Shown here: in pieces, positions 57,101 through 64,000 of the stretch | How the letters are laid out: the number at the start of each line of letters is the position of its first letter | How positions within the stretch are numbered: the stretch's first letter is position 1 | Assembly: GCF_022965805.1 (NCBI RefSeq) | Contig: NC_133114.1 | Coordinates: 2,006,761 to 2,070,760 of the forward strand | Direction: 5' to 3' | Source of the DNA: Primulina eburnea | Lineage: Eukaryota; Streptophyta; Magnoliopsida; Lamiales; Gesneriaceae | DNA: 64,000 nt | Translations under genes and position numbers: made by a program | Notes under the pieces: generated by a model | Databases searched by the model: none | Seen by the model: only the letters and a program-made list of their open reading frames with translations | What the model was told of the DNA's origin: nothing

Positions 57101-58530
57101 CTGAGCCCAATTTGTTCACTCGGATTCGAGAAGCTCAGATGTCTGATCTCAAGACTCAGAGATTAGCTCGGTTAGTTGGTGGTGATAGTAATTTCCATTA
57201 TCAGTCCAATGGTCTTCTGTGCTTATCTAATCGGGTTGTAGTACCAGAGGATGACACTTTGAGGGACGAGATATTGTCTCAGGCGCATCGAAGCAAGTTA
57301 AGTGTTCATCCAGGAAGCAACAAGATGTATAGAGACTTGAGGCTGCGGTTTTGGTGGAAAGGGATGAAGCGCAGCGTGTATCAGTTTGTCTCCAAGTGTC
57401 TAGTTTGCCAGCAGGTTAAGGCAGAGCACCGTCGACCGGGAGGATTGTTGTTGAACTTACCTATTCCAGAATGGAAGTGGGAGCATATTACGATGGATTT
57501 CATTACTCACTTGCCATTATCTTCGAGGAACAGCGATGCTATCTGGGTAGTGGTGGATCGACTCACCAAGTCTGCTCATTTTCTGCCGTATAATCGTGAT
57601 TTCACTTTCGATCGTATGGCTCGATTGTACATTCAGGAGATTGTACGTTTGCATGGAGTGCCTGTCAGTATTGTTAGTGACAGAGATCCTCGTTTTACCT
57701 CACGGTTTTGGGGTAGTTTCCAGTCAGCTTTGGGTACTACACTGAGTCTGAGTACTGCTTATCATCCGGAGACTGACGGTCAATCAGAGAGGACTATCCG
57801 TACGCTTGAGGATATGTTGCGAGCCTGTGTTATGGATTTCGGACCCGCTTGGCAGGATCATTTGCCTTTGATTGAGTTCGCGTACAACAACAGCTATCAT
57901 CGTAGTATTGGTATGGCACCATTTGAGGCGTTGTACGGGCGACGTTGTCGTACTCCATTATTCTGGGATGAAGTCGGGGAACGACAGGTAGAGGGACCGG
58001 AGTTAGTCCAGCAGGCTATAGATAAGGTTGCAGTAATCAAGAAGCGGATTAAGACTGCTCAGGATCGACAGGCTAGTTATGCGAACACAAAGCGTCGACC
58101 TCTTCATTTTCAACCAGGTGAGAAGGTGTTTCTCCGAGTTTCGCCTTTTCACAGGATTTTGAGATTTGGTCTCAAGGGTAAGCTGTCTCCGAGATTTATT
58201 GGTCCATTCGAGATACTGGAATGTGTGGGAGATTTAGCTTACAGACTTGCGTTGCCGCCGTACCTATCAAGTATTCATGATGTGTTCCACGTATCCTTGT
58301 TGAGACGTTATGTAGCAGATGAGTTGCACATCTTACATCTATCTGAAGTTCAACTTGATACGGATTTGTCTTACGTGGAGCGACCAGTTCAGATTCTAGA
58401 TCGCAAAGATAAGGTGTTGCGGAATAAGATCATTCCTCTTGTCTTAGTGCAGTGGCAGCATCGAGGCACTGAAGAAGCCACTTGGGAGTTAGAGAGTCGT
58501 ATGCGTTCGGAGCATCCAGAGCTCTTTTGA
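54109..58530 (+). CDS. gag-pol polyprotein of the young chromovirus, 1473 aa, uninterrupted
   Basis: The first good ATG is at 54109 ([18 protein letters not shown]). Gag core: [45 protein letters not shown]. Zinc knuckle: [14 protein letters not shown] (about 300). Protease: [14 protein letters not shown] (about 362). [41 protein letters not shown], catalytic [12 protein letters not shown] (about 705). RNase [32 protein letters not shown]. Integrase: [10 protein letters not shown] and [11 protein letters not shown] (zinc domain), [36 protein letters not shown]-terminus: [16 protein letters not shown] and the chromodomain-like [15 protein letters not shown] and [13 protein letters not shown]. 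All catalytic residues I can identify are standard. Confidence 0.93.
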   Translation: MADHFDDGSSQGSVGRWGDQDDHRRHREHRHRRDGPRRFDMHRFMQMGPKPLVGGETPDDAEDWLERMESCFRAFQCTDEQKMETLSFLLEGRARRWWRSTSAPIVQSQGRATWVDFRAAFMQLYFPPALRQAKTIELLNLKQGSMSVDEYQQKFFELLPFAPHISGSSEAKYDHFLQGLNQEIFDRVTVCDNPTSYDGLVNRCRQAEISLQRGRAILSSSRPPSTLRPRSQSFKKSGSSSSGSGSRSSGVFRFGKKKESCAHCGKNHPSEQCRVAAGACYQCGEMGHIKKNCPQLRGGAGSGSGSQTTVQQRRQGQAVGSSNLRPRAQGQVFALNQDQAADETERVIAGTFHLCGIPAFVLIDTGASHSFISARFVKRHRLPYVSLDVILSVSTPMGHSVLAKRLVMGCPLDFEGNELTANLMILEMEDFDCILGIDLLTTYRATVDCYQKLVQFRTTESSSWFFYGEGARPPMPVVSALKACRALESGGEGYLIYAIDSSTGSVGLEDIPVVCEFPDVFPDEIPGFPPVREVEFGIDLMPGTAPISRAPYRLAPSEMRELKQQLQDLLDKGYIRPSVSPWGAPVLFVKKKDGSMRLCIDYRQLNRVTIKNKYPLPRIDDLFDQLQCTSVYSKIDLRSGYHQMRVRDDDISKTAFRTRYGHYEFLVMPFGLTNAPAVFMDLMNRVFRYFLDQFVVVFIDDILIYSHSVEEHAQHLRIVLQILREKQLYAKLSKCEFWIDHVVFLGHVISKEGVSVDPSKIEAVLNWSRPTTVAEIRSFLGLAGYYRRFIVNFSQIARPLTQLTRRDVPFEWSSECEDSFRELRRLLTSAPVLALPSGSDGFSVYTDASTQGLGCVLTQNGHVIAYASRQLKSHEEKYPTHDLELAAIVFALKIWRHYLYGVQFEIFTDHKSLKYLFTQAELNMRQRRWMDLLKDYDCEIKYHPGSANLTADALSRKVRASALQTCAMTSAIQDSCSLGFNFKHRKGMESIRVATILSEPNLFTRIREAQMSDLKTQRLARLVGGDSNFHYQSNGLLCLSNRVVVPEDDTLRDEILSQAHRSKLSVHPGSNKMYRDLRLRFWWKGMKRSVYQFVSKCLVCQQVKAEHRRPGGLLLNLPIPEWKWEHITMDFITHLPLSSRNSDAIWVVVDRLTKSAHFLPYNRDFTFDRMARLYIQEIVRLHGVPVSIVSDRDPRFTSRFWGSFQSALGTTLSLSTAYHPETDGQSERTIRTLEDMLRACVMDFGPAWQDHLPLIEFAYNNSYHRSIGMAPFEALYGRRCRTPLFWDEVGERQVEGPELVQQAIDKVAVIKKRIKTAQDRQASYANTKRRPLHFQPGEKVFLRVSPFHRILRFGLKGKLSPRFIGPFEILECVGDLAYRLALPPYLSSIHDVFHVSLLRRYVADELHILHLSEVQLDTDLSYVERPVQILDRKDKVLRNKIIPLVLVQWQHRGTEEATWELESRMRSEHPELF

Positions 58531-58680
58531 GTTGTGCTTTGTATAAGTTTGTGTTTTCAGTTGTAATCATAGTATCAGTTGTATTCAACAACAATTGAGA
58601 TGTATTAATGATGTTGTTATTTCGTTTTGTTCATTCTCTAAGCCTGATTTCGAGGACGAAATCTTTTAAGGGGGGGAGAA

Positions 58681-60128
58681 TGTAGTAGCCCGAATTCCAA
58701 ATTGGGTAATTAACGGAGTAATGGTGATTAAGAAGGTTTAAGGTGTAATTTTGGCTATGGTCATGATCGGACGGACCGAAGAGGGTTCGGAAGCACCGAA
58801 GAGTTCGGACGATCCGAAGTGTAGTTCGGTGAATCCGATCATAGGTGTCAAGTGTTGATCGACACGTCATTTTCCATGCATGTTCGGACGGTCCGAAGTA
58901 TATGATCGGAGGATCCGATCATGAGCTGTCAAGAGCCAATGGACACGTAGCGTTCGGACGTTCCGAAGTGTTGTTCGGAGGATCCGAACATGGCCTATAA
59001 ATAGTGCTCGGATTTCCTCATTTTGACTTGCCAATTTCTTGAGTTTTCTCTCATTTTGGAGAGTTTGGAAGGTTTCTAGGGTTAGTTGTTGGTCGAGCGA
59101 TAGCCAAGAGCTGCCAGGAGTAGTAGCGTAGCGGCGCCTGAGTTTCAAGGCAATCGACATCAAAGGGCTGTCGACGGACGAAGGTAAACCCTAAACCTTT
59201 GGTAGTACTAGGGAGTACTGGTTTTGCTAGTCGAGCATGGTAGTATTGATTGAGTATGCTTTTGATGCGTAGGCTTGTGCTAAACCTGATTAGCGGTGTT
59301 GCGTAAGGCTAGGCTTGCTGTGATAGAGGTACGAAAGTACTATCCGAGATATCCTGGTTGAGTATACATTCATATATGTCTTGCATGAGTATTTGCTGCA
59401 TTGTTATATGTCATATGATGCATGCTATTATGTCACGAGTTATGATGCATATTGCATATCATGTTGAGCCGTATCTCCTTCGAGATAGCCTTTACTGTTG
59501 AGCTGTATCTCTTTCGAGATAAGCTATATCTTGGGGCCGCTCAGCCCTGTCTTGTGGACGCATGGACACCGAGAGTACACAGTGGCCGACGGGTCGGGAG
59601 GGCTTCGGTGGTCCGGGACATTTTAGGTCCACGTCTGTCTTGTAGTGGATGCAGTGACCCAGAGGTTGGACCGCGCGGCACTATCCACTTGGCGCCTCTA
59701 GACTGAGCATTTTGAGATCCTTTGTGATTCCTGTTTCTTGACTACCCTGGTATCATATCATAGCATGTGCATTTCATATAGGTTTGTATACTCATATTTT
59801 TGTACTGGGCGTTCTTATCGCTCACGTCCTCGGTTTTGTTTATTCTTGGACACCCCATTCCCACGGGGCAGGCCTCAGGTTGGATGGCTCAGGAGGAGCA
59901 GGAGGAGGACGTTGAGTAGCTGGTTGGTTTAGTTTTCAGTGTTTTCCATTTGATTCGATATGGTTGTACTGGATATTTCATTTTGAGTTAGTCTAGACTT
60001 CGATTTCGATTGGGTTGTATAACTATTGTTGTTGGCCATATTTCCGCTGTTATCTCTGATTATAATTAATTAAGTTAGTTGCATGCTTAGTTCTTGACTA
60101 GTAGGTGATTCTGGAACGGGTCACTACA
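58681..60128 (+). repeat. 3' LTR of the young chromovirus
   Basis: Same length and sequence as 52563-54010 but for two differences. It includes the same eight palindromes and TATA box (58993-59005). The polypurine tract AAGGGGGGGAGAA ends at 58680. Confidence 0.95.
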
Positions 60129-60133
60129 ATTCA

Positions 60134-60356
60134 ACACATCCGAATCATTTTCCAAATATCCGCCTTCACTAATTGTAATTCCAACTTTGTGCCAAAATCT
60201 AAAAGAATTTTTATCTTCAAATCCAAGTTCTTCCATAAATCCCCACATTTCAATCATTCCCAACTTATCAAGATCGACGGAATCAAAATATTCAAAACTC
60301 TCACCAATGTATTCATCGTGTTTCTCAAGAGATTTTAATCTTCCATTATAATACAT
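60134..60356 (-). pseudogene. MULE transposase, N-terminal part
   Basis: Encodes MYYNGRLKSLEKHDEYIGES, then DSVDLDKLGMIEMWGFMEEL and WHKVGITISEGGYL, the PB1-like N-terminal region typical of MULE transposases (variants of Y-GG-x(n)-DVD-x-LS). The coding region stops where the Ty3 element enters (TSD at 60129-60133). A 41-bp tandem duplication just upstream (60330-60370 and 60371-60412) repeats the start region and places a stop after the first copy, so only the second ATG opens this frame. Confidence 0.75.
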
Positions 60357-61154
60357 TTTTATTGTAAAGTGAATTTTAATCTTCCATTATAATACATTTT
60401 TATTGTAAAGTGATTCGGTTCCCCAATTAATCCTAAATAACAAAAACAAAAAATACATTAAATTATCAAGAAATTTCATCAAAAAAATAAAAAACGTGAC
60501 AGTTACAAAAAGTAATGAAGTATCATAATTTGGAGTGCTCTTTCTTGAGGAATTACTCCGTCTACCCATTAGGTATCCACTCAGTCACCTTAATCACATA
60601 TGGAATAATAGTCAAGAATTTATCAATCGTAGGCAATTAAAATGAAATGCAAACCACATTAAAAATTGTCCTGAATTCTCCTATGATTAATAAAAAAACA
60701 ACTTTCAAAAAACCGAAGGAAAGAACACAAATGCCATTGTATACAATTTAAAATACAAGAACAAACCATGGCCGTGACTGTATCAAACGAGCAGCGGTGC
60801 GTGGAATTGCAGTGCATTATAAATTGAATGAGTCTCGAAGAAAAGAACACTTGGTTACCTCGAGAGTGTCGCGGTGACCGAATCGACGTGGAGGAAGAAG
60901 ATTTGTTGCAGCAGGCAGGTATGGACTTGCTTGGAAGAGAAAGGATCGATTAGGGCTGATGAAGTGATTTGGGTTTTTTGTTCAAGGCAGAAACGTTCTC
61001 TTCCGTTAATTTAAACTCCAGATTGACGGGAAGACTGATGGGGTAAAATAATGGGAAGATTTGGGACCAAATTGGGTCTAAAAATTGATTTGGGACTAAA
61101 CCGAGAAACACACTTAAGATTTAGGACTAAACCGAGAATTTACCCGCATTTTTG

Positions 61155-61493
61155 CATGTAACGTGGTCGAGATGGCGCTATACGCTAGCAGCTATAGATA
61201 CGGGTACGGATATGTATACGACTGTACGACAAATTTTGAAAATAACACATGATACGACTATAATACGACAATTATTAAAAAATATATATGTATCCAGAAG
61301 CATATCTTCGCCGTGTCCATAGCATATCCTAGCAGATATATCCTATTAATTTTTTTTCTTTTGAAAAGATATATCTTACTAATCAGACCTACAAAAATCA
61401 GCAACATGGATTTTTCGGTATCCAACACATGTATCGGCATTTCATATCCGTATGTTATACTTAAAAAAAATTAGGAGTACATAGGCTAGTAGT
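61155..61493. other. intergenic DNA
   Basis: AT-rich; has GATACGGGTACGGATATG words (61195-61220) and TATCCGTATG (61445) that look like diverged ends of a small repeat. No gene seen. Confidence 0.4.
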
Positions 61494-61748
61494 TTGGTTG
61501 GATCAGCAGCGATCACGGTCAACCCTGATAAACGTAATCTCTACTTTCTTATTGCTTTGGGTATTGTGCTGCTATTATGGGAAATTGGATTCATATATAG
61601 CAAAGATTACGGGATGGTTGACATGAATCCAGTGTATATGGCAGGAATAGTCTTTATTTTCCACTTGGTTAGCTCTAGGGGAACATTGATCGAAAAGCGT
61701 CTTCTAGGGAATGAGTTTTTTTTCCAGAAGAAGGGCAGCCGCACGTAA
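61494..61748 (+). CDS. possible exon of a membrane protein, no ATG at its start
   Basis: The open frame starts at a TTG, so if real it is an internal or captured exon. It has two hydrophobic stretches (LYFLIALGIVLLLWEIGFIY, MAGIVFIFHLV) and a basic end (IEKRLLGNEFFFQKKGSRT). CGCAC|GTAAGG at the end could be a splice donor. I do not recognise the family. 61749-62250 shows no other gene. Confidence 0.3.
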   Translation: MVGSAAITVNPDKRNLYFLIALGIVLLLWEIGFIYSKDYGMVDMNPVYMAGIVFIFHLVSSRGTLIEKRLLGNEFFFQKKGSRT

Positions 61749-62259
61749 GGAGAAATGAACCGGAGTCGAGGCAACTTGAAGAATTCAGGATCTTTCGAGC
61801 ATCGTGTCTTTTGCTACTGGTCTTATTAGTTTAAGAACGTACATTCATTTAATTGTTGTATTGCTTGTTTCAGCATGAATTCTAGTAGCTAAACTTTCTT
61901 TTTGTTGAGATTCAAGAGGATCCTATCCCTACCCATTGTTTGAGTTAATTAAATACTCGACTTTTTCTTCATTCTTGATTATATTATTGTTTTTTTAATT
62001 ATTAAAGTCTAAGTAACTTTGATAATAATGTATGTTGCGAGTGAATTTGAGAAAATAATTTGTAATCTCTGTGCATTTACAATTTATATAACATATGTAT
62101 GCCTCAATTGCCTGCTATATAAACATACAATATGAATAGGCACACTTTCCATTAAAAACATAAGGAAAATATAATTGGAACAGTGGCTGGTATAAACTGA
62201 AATTGCATGTTGTCGTGCTCTTTCATTAGTTAGTGCAACTCAAATTAAAGGTCATTGAG

Positions 62260-63263
62260 GGATCCGGATCACCTACTGTGCACAGCATGATTCTATGCAC
62301 ACATTGAATTTTTTTTATTTTTTTTAATTTTTTCTTTTTTTTCTCTTTTTTTTCCTCTCTTCTCTTTTGTTTTCCTTCTATTTTGCTCCTTTTTTTTCCA
62401 TCTTCCACAAACATTGGACAATTTTATATGAAATAATATAAACATTTTAATTCTTTTATGTTAAATTAATAATTTTGCAATTAAAAATTACTATATTAAA
62501 TTTTTACATGTGAAAAATCGTATCATTTTTTTTTTTGAATTTTATGACTATTATTAATTTTTTTCCCAATGAAACAAAATTTTTAACAATATAAAACTAT
62601 TAACATGTTAATGCTTAAATTAAAATTTAGAACACCCTCCTTGCAACAAACATATTTATACGAAGTTATAAATCCGGTGTTCTTGTTCTTGTTAAAATAA
62701 TGCTTCTTAACTCCAAGTCCAGCTTTCCCACCATATTCAACCCAAAACTTCCAAGACTCGTCTAGACTATCAAATTCCATACCAATCTTAGGCTTGAATT
62801 CGATATTTGAACTATAATCCATCAAGAATCTGAAAGTATCAATAAAATTTTTGGCTTGTTTCAGATCAATAGCAACATAAAAATAGAAACCAACAAAATC
62901 AAATAAAAAATTCGATAGCTAAACAATTAGAAAAAGAATTAGACATTTAAAAGAAGAAAAAATCGAACCTTGTATGTTATAGTATTTCCTGCAAAAAAAA
63001 TAATAATAATAAAATTGAGTGAGAGAGGAAAAATGAGAAAAGGAAGAAAATGGACAAAAGAAGACGAGATGAAAGCAAATGTTTATACTATTTTCATATA
63101 AAAGTGTGTGATTAATGTTTGTGGAAGAGAGAAAAATGGAGGGAAAACAAAGTAGGAAAAGAGAGGGAAAGAAAGAGATAAGAAAAAAGAAAAATTTTAA
63201 AAAAAATAAAAAAATTCAATGTGTACACAGCATCATGCTGTGCACAGCAGGGGATCCGGTTCC
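62260..63263 (-). mobile_element. small MULE with FAR1-type fragment, TSD GTCATTGAG
   Basis: The terminal inverted repeats of about 49 bp start GGATCCGGATCACCTACTGTG and (right end) GGAACCGGATCCCCTGCTGTG, and share CAGCATGAT and ACACATTGAA. The exact 9-bp flank GTCATTGAG (62251-62259 and 63264-63272) is typical of Mutator elements. The 1-kb interior has a FAR1-like coding fragment (next entry) and long T/A and C/T runs. It is non-autonomous. Confidence 0.88.
62583..62822 (-). pseudogene. FAR1-type DNA-binding domain fragment inside the small MULE
   Basis: Encodes MDYSSNIEFKPKIGMEFDSL, then DESWKFWVEYGGKAGLGVKK and GFITSYKYVCCKEG, which match the N-terminal FAR1 domain (P-x-x-GMEF-x-S-x-x-A/S-x-x-F-Y-x-x-Y and YVCSKEG) of FAR1/FRS and Jittery-type MULE transposases. 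The second half of the domain and the transposase core are absent. FAR1 and FHY3 are domesticated MULE transposases in light signalling; this fragment is within MULE ends, so a transposon origin is more likely. Confidence 0.7.
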
Positions 63264-63299
63264 GTCATTGAGCTGACACAGCATATAACAAAAACCTCC

Positions 63300-63420
63300 G
63301 CCCCAGCATGCATGTGTCCCATTTTTTCCTTGGGCGGGTAGAGAAACCTCTACCCCAGCACGCCTATGTCGCATTTTTTCCTTGGGAGGGTAGAAACCTC
63401 CGCTCCAGCATGCTTGTATC
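63300..63420. repeat. degenerate tandem repeat, about 62-bp unit
   Basis: CCCCAGCATGCATGTGTCCC..., CCCCAGCACGCCTATGTCGC... and CTCCAGCATGCTTGTATCGG... recur with TTTTTTCCTTGGG and GGTAGAAACCTC between them. No ORF of note. From 63420 to 64000 nothing further is recognised. Confidence 0.7.
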
Positions 63421-64000
63421 GGCTTTCTTGTCCATCTTTCTTCATGTGCGAGGTGGGGCAGACATTTTCATCAATTCTAGCGCGCCTTTCTCGAATTTAG
63501 TATATCTTTCTTGTCCATATCACCTGCAAATCAACTCAAACATATGAAAAACAATGCTTATGCCTGACACAATACAAATAAGTAGATATACATGAAATCT
63601 CAATACACATGCATGAATGCGACGAAATGACATAATAAAAACACGAAAAAATTAACGACACCTATCATGTACCTAATTCGAAAGGTATACTGAAAAATCA
63701 TATATTAGTATCACATATATAATGTTATGTACCAATTTTTATCCGAAAAAACATATGACAATACTACCAAAATTTGTTATACATGTTTTAAGTACTCAAA
63801 AATCATATATTAATAATATATCTGAAACATTTAGCATTCAAATATCATATATTAATATCAGATTTCATATCGAAAAGATATGTCATTAATATCAAAAAAA
63901 TTATATACGCAAACATCAAAAAAGGAAACTAAGTAGAACTCAAGAAAGAGAACTTCGAATTAATGGTCGTCGCGAGATATTATGGTAAGGGAATTATTAC

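Larger units (their letters stand above)
52563..60128 (+). mobile_element. intact young Ty3/gypsy chromovirus, TSD ATTCA
   Basis: LTRs 52563-54010 and 58681-60128 are each 1448 bp, and I find only two differences by eye (near 52702 and 53261). The flanks ATTCA (52558-52562 and 60129-60133) are exact. PBS at 54015-54026 (TGGTATCAGAGC), one uninterrupted gag-pol ORF, and a polypurine tract (AAGGGGGGGAGAA) directly before 58681. All parts needed for autonomous movement appear present. It inserted in a MULE transposase gene. A solo LTR of the same family is at 26159-27606. Confidence 0.95.
50205..61145 (-). mobile_element. Mutator-like element (MULE), TSD GCATTTTTG, cut by a Ty3 element
   Basis: Terminal inverted repeats of about 140 bp start GGGTAAATTCTCGGTTTA at both ends (50205 on plus, 61145 on minus) and differ at a few positions. 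The exact 9-bp flank GCATTTTTG (50196-50204 and 61146-61154) is the TSD length of Mutator elements. Transposase fragments run on the minus strand: the N-terminal part at 60356-60134, the rest at 52560-51604, and a C-terminal remnant at about 51604-50980. The Ty3 element at 52563-60128 lies between the first two. Without it, the MULE is about 3.4 kb. Confidence 0.9.

Overview
This window is nuclear DNA of a flowering plant. The genes have plant-specific families (SAUR, Pumilio with plant-style exons, an egg-cell/prolamin-like secreted protein, LDL1, a plastid-type copper ATPase) with GT-AG introns, and most of the sequence is plant retrotransposons and MITEs. The short repeat whose ends read GTGAGAC(C/G)GTCTCAC, present five times here, makes me suspect an asterid eudicot, perhaps Lamiales; that is an inference only.

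Layout. 1-6870: 3' part of a decayed Ty3/gypsy chromovirus with an extra coiled-coil ORF upstream of gag, its 3' LTR, and a tandem duplication of the LTR end. 7131-7388: SAUR gene (-). 7.7-11.5 kb: MITEs, hairpins and AT-rich DNA. 12266-16426: Pumilio-type RNA-binding protein gene (-), six exons, all eight Puf repeats readable, two apparent frameshifts in exon 1. 19224-28333: end of a HMA6/PAA1-like copper ATPase gene (-), split in an intron by a SIRE-like Ty1/copia element (19886-28128, TSD CAAAG) whose 3' LTR holds a solo Ty3 LTR (26159-27606, TSD ATAAA). 28966-29333: a complete TRIM element. 29.7-31.2 kb: two hAT-type MITEs. 31498-32058: prolamin-like secreted protein gene (-). 32645-45946: a Harbinger-like MITE carrying an 805-bp foldback element and a complete 11.8-kb Tat-lineage Ty3/gypsy element (34151-45927, TSD TCCAC) with three antisense genes. 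46770-49211: intronless LDL1 histone demethylase gene (-). 50205-61145: a Mutator-like element (9-bp TSD GCATTTTTG) whose transposase gene is cut by a young, complete Ty3/gypsy chromovirus (52563-60128, TSD ATTCA, single uninterrupted gag-pol). 62260-63263: a second, small MULE with a FAR1-type domain remnant.

How it works together. Four or five host genes (SAUR, Pumilio, the prolamin-like gene, LDL1, and the broken ATPase) sit in nested transposons. Boundaries are well supported because most insertions keep exact target-site duplications, so the order of events can be read: the MULE is older than the Ty3 element inside it, the copia LTR is older than the solo LTR inside it, and the Harbinger-like MITE is older than the Tat element inside it.

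The signals I find most worth follow-up are: (1) eight 15-bp palindromes, mostly 18-22 bp apart, directly upstream of the TATA box in the young Ty3 LTR and all retained in an older solo LTR; (2) a GTGTTG...CAACAC motif scattered at ten sites through the copia element, in coding and non-coding parts alike; (3) three TATA-led antisense genes in the Tat element, two of which look like paralogues; (4) two unrelated Harbinger-like elements inserted into the same TTA of two copies of one repeat.
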